From Bin5 sp965242905 (lineage in GTDB: Bacteria > Chloroflexota > Anaerolineae > Caldilineales > Caldilineaceae), in the NCBI GenBank assembly GCA_965242905.1, contig CBDETM010000002.1:1364001-1428000 (forward strand): a stretch of 64,000 nucleotides of DNA, in the 5' to 3' direction. Positions within the stretch are counted from its first letter, which is position 1, and the number at the start of each line of letters is the position of its first letter. The notes under the pieces were generated by a model, which saw only the letters and a program-made list of their open reading frames with translations, had not been told where the DNA came from and ran no database searches. This document shows positions 17,106-26,526 of this stretch, in pieces. Position numbers and translations under genes: made by a program.

Positions 17106-18800
17106 ATGAACCCGTTTCGTGTACGAATTGGTAGCCGCCGTTCTTTGATTTTTGTGGCTGCACTGAGCATAGCAGCCCTGATGTTCGCAGCTTGCGTCCC
17201 TGTGGCTGCGCCGGCGGCCGACGCCCCGGCGGCAGCAGAAGCCGAAACTGATGAGGGGGGCACCCTCACGATTGGCTCGGTACAAGGCAGCGCCGCCATC
17301 CCCACATTCCTTCCCTGGAAAGCGCACAGCAGTGCGCAGTCATTCCACTGGAACCTGTTCATGAACTCACTGGTGATGCAAGAGCACAGTACGCTCGAGT
17401 GGGTTCCGGATCTGGCCGAGAGCTATGAGATCAGTGAAGACGGTCTGACGTACACCTTTCACCTGCGTGAGGGTGTGACGTGGCATGACGGCATGCCGTT
17501 TACTGCCAATGACGTGTCCTTCTCCTTCCACGCGGCCCTGCTGCCGGAAGGCGGATCGACAGCGTCCGGCGGGCTGAAGGATGCGATCGTAGGCGCACTT
17601 GACTACCAGGAAGGCAACGCAGAGAGTGCGGAGGGGATCCAGGTCCTGGACGATTACACGATCCAGTTTCAGTTGACCCAACCGCAGGTAACGATCATCG
17701 AGCGGTTCGCTATGCGAATTGCCCCTGCCCACGTGTTCGAAGGGCTTGCGCCGGAGGAGTGGCTGCAGACCGAGTTCGCGACGACATTGCCTTTCGGTAC
17801 CGGTCCGTTCGTGTTCAAGGAGTACATTCCCGATCAGCACACGATCTTCGAGCGCAACGAGAACTACTTCAAGGGCGCCCCATTGCTGAAGAACGCCGTA
17901 ATTCGATTCTACGGTGACAACAGTGTGATGATAATCGCCCTGGAGAAGGGTGAGATCAACATGGTGGGATTCCTGAACCCGAGCGCTGACGAGTTCGACA
18001 AGGTCACGAACCTGCCCGGCATCGCCTGGGAGTACCAGGACAAGTTCCCGGCATACTTCTTCTCGATCACGTTCCAGGACGAGGCACTGGCGGACAAGCG
18101 GTTCCGGCAGGCGTTCCTGTACTCGATCGACCGTGTGGAGATTGCCACCCAGCTCTGGGGCAACGCGGACCTGACGAAAGTACAGCCGGTGTCGCAGTGG
18201 GCTCCTCCTCCAGGTGTTGAGCTGGACATTGAGGAGTACGCTTACAACCCCGAAAAGTCCAAGATGTTGCTGGAAGACATGGGCTGGGACTTCGACCGCG
18301 TCGTCGAGATTGTCTGGTTTGGCACAGATATGCCGGATCAGCTGCCGATTCTGCAGCAGTTCATCGAAGGCGTGGGCATCAAAACCAAGCTGGTACAGAC
18401 CGATGGGGCCAGGGGTCTGGAGGTCTTCTACGAGACCGGCGACTATGAGATCAGCTGGGTGGGAGGCTGGGGCCGGTCCTACTATCCTGACACGACGGTT
18501 GTCGGGTGCGACCGCGTCTATCCGAACGGCTACAACTCAAGCCGCTACTGTAACGAGGAGCTGGACGCTCTGTACAATGAGGCGCTCGCAACAGTTGACG
18601 ACGACGCACGCAATGAGCTGTACACGCGTGCCACCGCCATCTGGAATGATGAACTGCCGTGGATACCTCTGTATGCGCCACAGTCTCTGTTATTGATTCA
18701 CGAGAATGTCAAGGGATGGCGTGACAGCCTCATCGGGCCTGAAGGGTCTGCCACAATTGGCGCTGTCACCGATCTCGAGAAGTGGTACATTGAGGAGTAG
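17106..18800 (+). CDS. ABC transporter substrate-binding lipoprotein, family 5 (Dpp/Opp type)
   Basis: 564 residues. A lipoprotein signal with Cys in MFAACVP (~26) is followed by the family 5 fold: LAESYEISEDGLTYTFHLRE (~100), WHDGMPFTANDV, and FRQAFLYSIDR in the C-terminal half. It binds peptides, opines or oligosaccharides. I chose the ATG at 17106 because AAAGGAG lies 8 bases upstream and the signal peptide begins there. It is the first gene of a binding-protein/DppB/DppC operon. Confidence 0.92.
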   Translation: MNPFRVRIGSRRSLIFVAALSIAALMFAACVPVAAPAADAPAAAEAETDEGGTLTIGSVQGSAAIPTFLPWKAHSSAQSFHWNLFMNSLVMQEHSTLEWVPDLAESYEISEDGLTYTFHLREGVTWHDGMPFTANDVSFSFHAALLPEGGSTASGGLKDAIVGALDYQEGNAESAEGIQVLDDYTIQFQLTQPQVTIIERFAMRIAPAHVFEGLAPEEWLQTEFATTLPFGTGPFVFKEYIPDQHTIFERNENYFKGAPLLKNAVIRFYGDNSVMIIALEKGEINMVGFLNPSADEFDKVTNLPGIAWEYQDKFPAYFFSITFQDEALADKRFRQAFLYSIDRVEIATQLWGNADLTKVQPVSQWAPPPGVELDIEEYAYNPEKSKMLLEDMGWDFDRVVEIVWFGTDMPDQLPILQQFIEGVGIKTKLVQTDGARGLEVFYETGDYEISWVGGWGRSYYPDTTVVGCDRVYPNGYNSSRYCNEELDALYNEALATVDDDARNELYTRATAIWNDELPWIPLYAPQSLLLIHENVKGWRDSLIGPEGSATIGAVTDLEKWYIEE

Positions 18801-18973
18801 CCATTTTGTAACGCCTAGCTGAAGAAAGTCTGATCCCCCTGGCGTTGTGGGGTAAGGATTCCGATGTTGGGCCAACTCTCCTATGGGAGCATCAGCGGTG
18901 GGGTCGGTTTGCACCGGCCCCCACCGTCTCCCTCCCACTCTTCATACCTTGGTTGAACCGAGGGGGAACCGCT

Positions 18974-19933
18974 TTGGGACGCTATATTCTACGGCGTATC
19001 TTGATCTCGTTTCCGGTATTGTTCGGCATCACGATCGTTACGTTCACATTCGCGAACCTGGCCCCGGGCGATCCGGTTACGGCGATGATCGACCCGATGA
19101 GCGGGATTGAACCGGGTGAGGTTGAGAAACTCAAAGAGGCGCTGGGAATCAACGAGCCGATCCCGGTGCGCTATGTTCTCTGGCTGAAGGAGGTACTGCG
19201 CGGCAACCTGGGTTACTCGTACGTGACGCACAGGCCGGTGGCCGCCATGATCGCCGAACGGTTGCCGCAGACGTTGCAACTGATGTTCACGGCCCTGAGC
19301 ATCAGCATCCTTCTGGGCGTTTCGCTGGGCATCTACGCTGCTTTCAACCAGTACTCACTTCTGGACAATGTGTTCACGCTGTTGGTGTTCATTGGCATAT
19401 CGGTGCCGGCATTCTTTTTCGCGTTGCTGGCCATTTACATGTTCTCATTCAGGATACCTCTCTTTCCGACCTCGGGCATTAAGGAACCATTGAGCACTCT
19501 GCCACCAATCATCGACCGTCTCCATCACCTGATTCTTCCGGCCACTGTTTTGGGGATTGAGGGGGTGGCAGGCTACCTGCGCTACACACGCTCGAGCGTT
19601 TTGGAGGTAATGCGCCAGGATTACGTAACCACTGCGCGGGCTAAAGGGCTGCGCGAACGCGCTGTCCGCATTGGCCACGTACTGCGCAATGCGCTGCTGC
19701 CGCTGGTGACGATAGTCGGTTTGAGTCTGCCAAGCCTGATCGGCGGGGCACTGTTTATCGAAGTCCTTTTTTCCTGGCCCGGCATGGCCCGCATGGCGAT
19801 TGAGCACACGCTGGGTCGGGATTACCCTGTAATCATGGGAATCGGTCTGGTTTCTGCGACCATGGTTCTTTTCAGCAACCTGATTGCCGACATCGTTTAT
19901 ACAGTCGTGGACCCCAGAATCCGCTATGAGTAG
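18974..19933 (+). CDS. ABC transporter permease, DppB type
   Basis: 319 residues from a TTG start at 18974. This start gives the canonical DppB opening GRYILRRILISFPVLFGI, and a G-rich ribosome-binding site (GAGGGGG) precedes it. The longer frame from 18845 adds 43 residues with no family counterpart. The DppB/C-type inner-membrane signature DYVTTARAKGL lies at about 217-227, and FIEVLFSWPGMARMAIEHTL follows. The gene sits between the family 5 binding protein and the DppC partner. Confidence 0.9.
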   Translation: MGRYILRRILISFPVLFGITIVTFTFANLAPGDPVTAMIDPMSGIEPGEVEKLKEALGINEPIPVRYVLWLKEVLRGNLGYSYVTHRPVAAMIAERLPQTLQLMFTALSISILLGVSLGIYAAFNQYSLLDNVFTLLVFIGISVPAFFFALLAIYMFSFRIPLFPTSGIKEPLSTLPPIIDRLHHLILPATVLGIEGVAGYLRYTRSSVLEVMRQDYVTTARAKGLRERAVRIGHVLRNALLPLVTIVGLSLPSLIGGALFIEVLFSWPGMARMAIEHTLGRDYPVIMGIGLVSATMVLFSNLIADIVYTVVDPRIRYE

Positions 19934-20001
19934 CTCGGTTAAGGCAATACCTGGAACACGGAGAACCCTTCGGTAGTCCTCATTCCCGGATAGAGGAAGA
20001 A

Positions 20002-20937
20002 ATGGCAGTCGAGGCGAAAGAGACGGCAAGGCAGGAGTCACTTGTCAGCGAAGAGCTGCAGCATATGGTGCGCGGTGAGGCGGTCGTCGGTCTGCGCGAG
20101 CTGATCTGGCGCCGATTTCGCCGGCACCGACTTGCGCTGGTATCGATAGCCATCATGTTTGTGCTGGCACTTTCGGCCATATTTGCCCCATTGCTCAGCC
20201 GCCCAAATGATCCTTACACGGCCGACCTGCAGAACCTGCGGGCGCCACCGAGTTCTGAGCATATTCTGGGGACCGACCGCTCCGGGCGGGACATGCTGGC
20301 CCGTATTCTGCACGGCGGCCGCGTTTCGCTTTCGGTGGGACTGATAGCGACCTCGATCTATATTTCGATCGGTACGATCCTGGGCGGAGTGAGCGGTTAC
20401 CGAGGCGGGGTGACCGATTTTGTCATTATGCGCGTCACCGACATCGTGATGTGCTTCCCCAGTTTGCTCATCATCCTGACTCTGGTTGCGGTCATCGGCC
20501 CCAGCATTTTCAATATCATGATCATCCTCGGTCTATTGGGGTGGCCGAGTATCGCGCGCCTGGTGCGGGGCGAGTTCCTGTCGCTGAGCGAACGTGATTT
20601 CGTGATGGCGGCGCGCTGCTTGGGCGCGACGGAGCGGGGTATCATTTTTCGGCACATTCTGCCGAACGTGGTGGGCCCTCTTGTGGTGGCGGCCACTTTC
20701 GGAATTGCCGGGGCTATCATGGCGGAGGCCGGGCTGAGCTTCCTGGGCTTGGGTGTGCAGGCGCCGCGGCCGAGTTGGGGTCAGATGTTGAGCGCGGCGA
20801 CGTCGCTGACGACGCTGGAGAGAAGGCCCTGGATCTGGATGCCGCCGGGCGCGATGATTGCGATCACTGTGCTGAGTATCAATTTTATCGGCGACGGTTT
20901 GCGCGACGCGCTCGACCCGCGGACGATGCTGGACTAA
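20002..20937 (+). CDS. ABC transporter permease, DppC type
   Basis: 311 residues. The N-terminal cytoplasmic helix (FRRHRLALVSIAIMFVLALS) is followed by the LGTDRSGRDMLARILHGGR motif (~90) typical of DppC, then five or six membrane helices and the EAA-like DFVMAARCLGATERGIIFRH (~200). GAGGAA precedes the ATG. No DppD or DppF ATPase follows; the next genes are uncharacterised enzymes, so ATPases must come from elsewhere. Confidence 0.92.
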   Translation: MAVEAKETARQESLVSEELQHMVRGEAVVGLRELIWRRFRRHRLALVSIAIMFVLALSAIFAPLLSRPNDPYTADLQNLRAPPSSEHILGTDRSGRDMLARILHGGRVSLSVGLIATSIYISIGTILGGVSGYRGGVTDFVIMRVTDIVMCFPSLLIILTLVAVIGPSIFNIMIILGLLGWPSIARLVRGEFLSLSERDFVMAARCLGATERGIIFRHILPNVVGPLVVAATFGIAGAIMAEAGLSFLGLGVQAPRPSWGQMLSAATSLTTLERRPWIWMPPGAMIAITVLSINFIGDGLRDALDPRTMLD

Positions 20938-20941
20938 GTTC

Positions 20942-21085
20942 CGTTGACAATTCAGGAAGGCCATTCAGAATTCAGAAAGAACGGGAAGCCTGTAGGCCTG
21001 TGAGGGATGTTTCTGGCTTGCGTGTTGTGATAAACAGAACAGATCTATCCGCGAAGGCACGCGAAGGGTCGCGAAGAACACCGAA
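20942..21085. repeat. Dispersed 'GCGAAGG' intergenic repeat, copy 2
   Basis: Starts five bases after the DppC stop and aligns with copy 1 from GGAAGGCC through GATAAACAGAAC to TATCCGCGAAGGCACGCGAAG. It is shorter than copy 1 because the CGCGGAG block and the TTTTCTTCGC tail are missing. Confidence 0.65.
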
Positions 21086-21132
21086 GGCGTGTTGAGCTTT
21101 TTGGGATGTGCGTTTATTACGGAGAGGGAACA

Positions 21133-22818
21133 GTGGCAGAGGCCATTTACTTGACCGACATGTCGGAATGTGTGCCTCAGGAAGCGCTGTCGACGACGCC
21201 GGAGAGGCATAAGTGGCAGGTGGTGGAGTACACGGCAGAGGAAGGCCTGGCCGGCAAGATGGCCTTCGCGCATGCGCTCTACGAGACGCCGGCTATCACG
21301 TTGCCTCTGAACGTGGAGGGCTGGCATGCGTTCAGCATCGGCTTCTGGCCTGGGGTGGAGCAGGAACACACAAGCCTGGTCAAGTACAGGCTGTCCGGGG
21401 AGGCGGTGTACACAGTTGCGGAGCACTATGTACAGAGCCCTTCGCTACCGGGGAATTACTGGGACAGAACGGAACTGGTCGAGACGTTTCCCCGGTACGC
21501 CGACCTGACAGGGCAGGACCTGCTCTTCAGCAAGCAGAACACCGCTCATCCTCCGACTCTGGCGTGTATTGCCTACGTTAAGCTGGTTCCGCTCACACCA
21601 TCGGAAGTGGAAGCCATACAGCGGGACAGAGAGCAGCGAGAGACGCGCAGGGTCGTTGGCATGATCGATGGCGAAGGTCTGTTTCACCAGAGGTGCCCGG
21701 TGACGAAAGAGGAACTCCTGGAGCAGATTGAGCCATTTCGATACGCGGACGTGGGAAAGGTTCTCTGGGGTGTAAACTTAAGCGATCTAACCTATTATCA
21801 CTCCAAGGTGGGACGTTTCTTTGGAACTGAGGACGGTGTGAGTCCAGTGTTGCGCCACGAACATGCGCTAAAGAGCCACAAGGCGCTGGCTGATCAGGGT
21901 ATCGTCCCGTTCGCGGCGGCGATGGAATATGCTCATGAATTGGGTTTGGAGTTCCACACTTACTACCGGCTGAGCATCGTAGATAAGGCGCAACCCTACT
22001 TTTTCTTCTCGACAGAGACCAGCTTTGTGCGGGACAACCCGGATTGCCGGATAGTGGCCAAGGACGGCTCGCCGCTGATGAAGGCCAGCTATGCGTTCCC
22101 GAAGGTGCGGGATTTCATGGTCTCTCTTATGGAGGAGGCGATGGAGTACGACATCGACGGGGTACACCTCTGCTTCACGCGCGGGCCGGAGTATATCGGT
22201 TACGAGCAGCCGGTGCTGGACGAGTTCATGCGGCTATATGGTGAGGACGCGCGGGACGCAGCTGATGACGACGAGCGGCTTTACAGCGTGAAAGCAAGCT
22301 TTCTGACGGAGTTTGTGCGGGCTGTGCGGAAGACGGCAGACGAGCACGGGGCAAAAAGAGGGCGCAAAATGCAGGTGTCGGCGATTTTTGAGGGCGGCAA
22401 GGAGGACATGCGCTATTTCGCGTACGATGCCTACACTTGGGTAAAGGAGAAACTGGTCGACTTTATCATCACGAATCCGCCCTCGGACCTGGTCAGGCTG
22501 GCCAAGGATAACGGATGCCAGGTGTACATATTCGCTACGAAAGATGACAAGGTGCTGACGATGAAGCACGCGTATGCTGCCGGGATGGACGGGATGGCCA
22601 TTTGGGATATCAACACGACGCGTCCGGAAACGTGGGCGATAGAAAGCAGGTTGGGTCACCGCGACGAGGTCATCGATCTACCGAAACCGGGACGGTATCC
22701 GAAGATGAAGCGGACCAGGTTGGTCACCATTCGAGGCCGGGATTTTTCGCAGACGGTAGACAAGAACGTGCCCTCAGGATGGCCGCCAGAGCTGCTCGTG
22801 ATCTACACCGGGGGATGA
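21133..22818 (+). CDS. Large uncharacterised protein, possible glycoside-hydrolase-like TIM barrel, tandem copy 1
   Basis: 561 residues, cytoplasmic (no signal). I chose the GTG at 21133: GGAGAGG lies 5 bases upstream, and the resulting start (AEAIYLTDMSEC) matches the paralogue downstream (RKAIYISDMGRC). Residues ~1-165 look like a beta-rich accessory domain (TLPLNVEGWHAFSIGFW). About 190-540 resembles a TIM barrel with strand-like elements LEFHTYYRLS, IDGVHLCFTRGPEYIGYEQP, KMQVSAIFEG, LVDFIITNP and VYIFAT. Distant likeness to GH10-like/GHL10 proteins is an inference. A paralogue follows after 22 bases. Confidence 0.8.
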   Translation: MAEAIYLTDMSECVPQEALSTTPERHKWQVVEYTAEEGLAGKMAFAHALYETPAITLPLNVEGWHAFSIGFWPGVEQEHTSLVKYRLSGEAVYTVAEHYVQSPSLPGNYWDRTELVETFPRYADLTGQDLLFSKQNTAHPPTLACIAYVKLVPLTPSEVEAIQRDREQRETRRVVGMIDGEGLFHQRCPVTKEELLEQIEPFRYADVGKVLWGVNLSDLTYYHSKVGRFFGTEDGVSPVLRHEHALKSHKALADQGIVPFAAAMEYAHELGLEFHTYYRLSIVDKAQPYFFFSTETSFVRDNPDCRIVAKDGSPLMKASYAFPKVRDFMVSLMEEAMEYDIDGVHLCFTRGPEYIGYEQPVLDEFMRLYGEDARDAADDDERLYSVKASFLTEFVRAVRKTADEHGAKRGRKMQVSAIFEGGKEDMRYFAYDAYTWVKEKLVDFIITNPPSDLVRLAKDNGCQVYIFATKDDKVLTMKHAYAAGMDGMAIWDINTTRPETWAIESRLGHRDEVIDLPKPGRYPKMKRTRLVTIRGRDFSQTVDKNVPSGWPPELLVIYTGG

Positions 22819-22840
22819 GAGAGGATTGAGGAGGGTTCCG

Positions 22841-24505
22841 ATGTGTGCAGAACGAAAGGCTATCTACATCTCCGATATGGGCCGCTGTGAGCCGGGATCG
22901 GCCATTTCAGAGAGGGCTGAGCATGGTCACTGGCGGGCAATCCCGTACGAAGCGGAGGGTGTATCGGGCACGATGATAACGGCCGGCATCGAGTGCAACG
23001 CGCCCACGCTTACCCTTCCATTGGACGTGGAAGGATGGTATGCCATCCATTTGGGTATCTGGACCAATTGGGTGGACAGGGTGACCCGGGTCAAGCTGAC
23101 GGATGATCCATGCTTCAGTACGGCGACGACACTGTATCCGGACATAAAGGAGACGAACTATTTCGCAAGTATCGGCGAGGTGTTCTGGAAATGCGCTGAT
23201 CTGACAGGACAGGCGTTGCATATCGGCCAGCAGAGCCACGGCACGCCGTGGGCGTCGGGAATCGCCTACGTGAAGCTGGAGCCTTTGACCCCAGAAGAGG
23301 TTGCTGCCATCCAAGAGGACCGAGCTGGAAGCGATACGAAGCGACTGGTCGCCTACAACGACGCGTGGAGCGTTTTCGGCGAACGAACGCTGTATACGGA
23401 GGAAGATATCATCGAGGAGGTGGAACCTTTTCGCGATACGGACTTCCAGAAGCTTCTGTGGGGGATCGGCGCGGGGAGCATGGTGCAGTATCTGTCCGAA
23501 GTGGGCGAACTTGCCGAAAAGGAGGGAATGAGCGACTTTTCGCGGTACTGTGACCGGCAGGCTGCAGAGAGTTTCCGCACGCTGAAGGAGAGGGGGATTG
23601 ACCCTCTGAAGACGGTGATCGATCATGCCCACGATCTGGGTATCGAGCTGCATGGCACGTACCGGGTGGGCGGATGGGTTTTCCCGCCACCGGATGATTT
23701 TGAGAACAGGCTTTACCGCCAGCATCCTGAATGGCGTTGTGTTAGTCGAGACGGCCGGCCCGTCGCCCGCCTGAGCTACGCCTTTCCAGGCGTCAAGGAC
23801 TTTGTGATCTCGCTATTCCGCGAAGTGGCGGAGCGGGGGGCGGACGGCGTCAATATGGCCTTTATCCGCGGACTGCCGTGTGTGATGTACGAGCAGCCGA
23901 TCGTCGAAGGTTTTCAGCAGCTGCACGGAAAGGATCCGCGAGAGCTGCCGGAGGATGATCCTGGCTGGCTATCCTACAGAGCGACTTGGATGACGTCATT
24001 CATGCGGGCGCTGCGCGAGGAGATGGACCGGGTGGGCGAGCGGCAGGGGAGACGCATTCAGGTATCGGCTTACGTTATCGAAACGCTGCCGTACAATCTT
24101 CAGTATGGCCTGGATGTGGCAGCCTGGGCCGAGGAAGGGCTGGTTGATTTCATCATTCCCAACCCGTGGCACGGCGATATGGAGGTTGACGTGGCCTCGT
24201 TCGTGGAGGTGACGCGCGGCACCGATTGCGAGGTCTACGCCGACATTTTGCCGCGACGGATGGCGACGGGCGAGTACCGGGAGCGGGCACTGGAATGTTA
24301 CGCAGCAGGGGTCGATGGGCTGGCTTTCTGGGACACGAACAGCCGGTATCCGTTCCTGGACGAGTGGAGCATGATACGGCGGTTGGGTCATGAAGAGGCG
24401 TTGCAGGAGTGGGCGGCTGACGAGTGGCCTGCGTACCGGCTGGTGCCTTTGCACAGTATGGGGGGGCACCATATGGGTAGTTATTCGCCTTACTGGTCGG
24501 CTTGA
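22841..24505 (+). CDS. Large uncharacterised protein, possible glycoside-hydrolase-like TIM barrel, tandem copy 2
   Basis: 554 residues, a diverged tandem duplicate of 21133-22818 with the same two-part architecture (TLPLDVEGWYAIHLGIW; IELHGTYRVGGW; ADGVNMAFIRGLPCVMYEQP; IQVSAYVIET; LVDFIIPNP; CEVYADILPR). GAGGAGGG lies 5 bases before the ATG at 22841. Conserved Asp/Glu and Tyr positions between the copies (for example DGVxxxFxRG and YEQP) are candidate active-site segments. The function is not known; context suggests breakdown of an imported glycan fragment. Confidence 0.8.
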   Translation: MCAERKAIYISDMGRCEPGSAISERAEHGHWRAIPYEAEGVSGTMITAGIECNAPTLTLPLDVEGWYAIHLGIWTNWVDRVTRVKLTDDPCFSTATTLYPDIKETNYFASIGEVFWKCADLTGQALHIGQQSHGTPWASGIAYVKLEPLTPEEVAAIQEDRAGSDTKRLVAYNDAWSVFGERTLYTEEDIIEEVEPFRDTDFQKLLWGIGAGSMVQYLSEVGELAEKEGMSDFSRYCDRQAAESFRTLKERGIDPLKTVIDHAHDLGIELHGTYRVGGWVFPPPDDFENRLYRQHPEWRCVSRDGRPVARLSYAFPGVKDFVISLFREVAERGADGVNMAFIRGLPCVMYEQPIVEGFQQLHGKDPRELPEDDPGWLSYRATWMTSFMRALREEMDRVGERQGRRIQVSAYVIETLPYNLQYGLDVAAWAEEGLVDFIIPNPWHGDMEVDVASFVEVTRGTDCEVYADILPRRMATGEYRERALECYAAGVDGLAFWDTNSRYPFLDEWSMIRRLGHEEALQEWAADEWPAYRLVPLHSMGGHHMGSYSPYWSA

Positions 24506-24547
24506 GGCGTGCGGGTGCAGGCGAGGGTAGTGACGAAGTAGATTTTT

Positions 24548-24680
24548 GATCCGCGGAGGGACGTGGAGAACACCTTTTTTATCCGCGAAGGCACGCGAAG
24601 GGTCGCGAAGGACAGCAAGGGCGTACCGGATTTTCTTCGCATGACTGCGTGGTTCTGTGCAGATTAGCCGCAGTTTGCTT
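24548..24680. repeat. Dispersed 'GCGAAGG' intergenic repeat, copy 3
   Basis: Contains GATCCGCGGAGGGACGTGGAG, then TATCCGCGAAGGCACGCGAAG and the TTTTCTTCGC tail of copy 1. The order of the CGCGGAG and GCGAAGG blocks is swapped relative to copy 1. It occupies most of the 317-base gap before the second oxidoreductase gene. Confidence 0.6.
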
Positions 24681-24822
24681 CCCCAAATCGTTGCTCTAAC
24701 AGACTCCAACAAGTCCTAAAGACTTCCCAACAGTCTGACTTACGTTTTCCTTCCGCTCATCGGTGTGAGGCCCGTTTTATCACATTCTCTGCTTTGAGCT
24801 ACCTCGGAGGGGGAGTTTAGCC

Positions 24823-25878
24823 ATGTTCGTGGACATGCAATCTGAGGACTATCAGCCTGTCCTGCCTTCGGAACTGCGCCACGGTATCGGCATTGTGGGA
24901 TGCGGCATCACGGTCCGCGAAGCGCAGGCGCCAGCCTACAAGAAGGCCGGCTACCATATGGTCGCTTGTTGCGACAGGATAGAGGAGAGAGCGCACAGTG
25001 TTGCAGCCAGTTTCGGCATTCCATTGGCCGCTAGCGACGTGGAAGAACTGTTATCGCATCCTGAGGTGCAGATTGTTGACCTGGCAGTGCACGCTCACCA
25101 GCGGCTGCCACTGGTTGAGCAGATCGCGGCCGCGGGCAAGCACATACTTTCACAGAAGCCTCTGGCTCCCAGCTTGCGCGAGGCCGAGCGCATTGTGGGG
25201 ATATGCCGCGACGCCGGGGTGACGCTGATGGTCAATCACCAGGCACGGTGGGCGCCACCGCATCGGGCGCTCAGACTCGTGGTCGAATGGGGCGTGTTGG
25301 GGCATGTCTACGCCATTACCCACTTGCACCGGGCCTACCAGGACTATGGCTGGTATGCTGAGCGAGAGGAGTTCAACATCGTTGATCATGGTATCCACTA
25401 TATTGATCTGAGCCGTTACTTCAGCGGGTACACACCGCGGCGGGTGAAGGCGACAACCACGATGGTGCCCGGCCAGAATGCGGTCTCGCCGATGATCTAT
25501 ACTATCTTATTCGAATACGAGGAGCCGGCCCAGGTCATGACGACGCTGCACTTTAACAACATCGCTTCTGCGCCCGCTCTGTATGATCATGTATGGTTCC
25601 TGGATGGGACGCGCGGGAGCGCACTGCTGAGCGATCCCGCGGGAGCGGCCAAGTTGAGCCTGTCGTTCAAGGATTCTCCTGAAATGGTGCAGACGTTCGA
25701 TATCGCCGGCACATGGGAGTATGAGGGGTTTGCCGGTTCGATGGGCGAGATGTTGCTGGCAGTGGAGGAGGGGCGGGAGCCGGAGAGTTCTGGTCGGGAC
25801 CATCTGGAGAGTTTGGGGATGGCGTTGGCGGCGGTGGAGAGTGCCAGTTCGGGTGAGAGTGTGGAGTTGAGGGGGTAG
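24823..25878 (+). CDS. Gfo/Idh/MocA-family oxidoreductase, copy 2
   Basis: 351 residues, a gap-free paralogue of 13719-14774. It has the same nucleotide-binding start (GIGIVGCGIT), SQKPLAPS motif and C-terminal domain (LHRAYQDYGWYAEREEFN). Differences concentrate in the first 60 residues and the last 50. CGGAGGGGG precedes the ATG. It closes the plus-strand catabolic island; the next genes are on the other strand. The strong conservation of the core suggests a shared substrate class, and the diverged N-terminus a different cofactor or regulatory preference. Confidence 0.9.
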   Translation: MFVDMQSEDYQPVLPSELRHGIGIVGCGITVREAQAPAYKKAGYHMVACCDRIEERAHSVAASFGIPLAASDVEELLSHPEVQIVDLAVHAHQRLPLVEQIAAAGKHILSQKPLAPSLREAERIVGICRDAGVTLMVNHQARWAPPHRALRLVVEWGVLGHVYAITHLHRAYQDYGWYAEREEFNIVDHGIHYIDLSRYFSGYTPRRVKATTTMVPGQNAVSPMIYTILFEYEEPAQVMTTLHFNNIASAPALYDHVWFLDGTRGSALLSDPAGAAKLSLSFKDSPEMVQTFDIAGTWEYEGFAGSMGEMLLAVEEGREPESSGRDHLESLGMALAAVESASSGESVELRG

Positions 25879-25953
25879 GTTGTAGCTGGCGGCGAAGTCG
25901 GACTATGCGGGGCGGGGCGGGAGGGGCGCAGGGGATGTTGATAGCCAGATGGC

Positions 25954-26526
25954 TCATTCAGAGGCGCCGTCTTCGAGTTCGGCGTACAGTCGATCGAGCC
26001 CGGACAGCAGAACCTGGAAGCTCTTCGAATTGTTTCTTTCGAGCGTAAGAAGACCAGCTATTGCCTTGGCGCCGCCAACTTTCCGGAAGTCAGGGACGAG
26101 CCTCCTTAAGGCCTCGGAGGGTTGCTGGACTGCGTCTGGATCGCGGAAACTCGCCCTGCGACCGATGCCTCGCAGTCTCTCGTTATTGAAAGCTTCCGCC
26201 ATAGCGTCAGGTTCACCCAGATACCAGGCTTCCAATTGCTGGCACACGATTCTCACGAGCGTGTCGGCCCTGCCAGCTTGCCGGCAAGATTGCAGTAGCC
26301 GCCTCTTCAGACGCACGCAGTCGCCGCCGTCGTTGTCTCGCAGGATGACAAATCGAACTCCTGGCTCGCGCCATGCTCGCAGCTTGCGCGGGATGCTCCT
26401 ATCCAGGTCACTTTTCCCTTGGTGCACCAGGTATTCGAATACCATGTTGGGGTAAAGGCGGGGAAGCAGTCCAACGAGCAGGTCGCGCATGGATGCCTCT
26501 TCCAGCAAGAATACGATTCTGTTCAC
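25954..26526 (-). CDS. DUF4276-type TOPRIM-like protein, partner of the upstream ATPase
   Basis: 190 residues. TOPRIM-like acidic motifs are visible: an early Glu pair (VFLLEEAS, ~5-12), a DxD-type element in VILRDNDGGDC (~61-71), and the DUF4276 hallmark QQLEAWYLGEPDA (~98-110). It starts with GTG at 26526, whose G is also the last base of the ATPase stop (TAGTG), so the two are translationally coupled. By analogy with OLD and PARIS-like pairs, this would be the nuclease or effector subunit acting on DNA or RNA. That role is an inference. Confidence 0.85.
   Translation of the reverse strand: MNRIVFLLEEASMRDLLVGLLPRLYPNMVFEYLVHQGKSDLDRSIPRKLRAWREPGVRFVILRDNDGGDCVRLKRRLLQSCRQAGRADTLVRIVCQQLEAWYLGEPDAMAEAFNNERLRGIGRRASFRDPDAVQQPSEALRRLVPDFRKVGGAKAIAGLLTLERNNSKSFQVLLSGLDRLYAELEDGASE

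Noticed and set aside
18845..18973. Longer start for the DppB permease
   Set aside because: The extra 43 residues have no counterpart in the family; TTG at 18974 gives the canonical N-terminus.
23353..24712. Minus-strand frames over the second glycosidase-like gene
   Set aside because: Shadows of 22841-24505 without ribosome-binding sites or domains.
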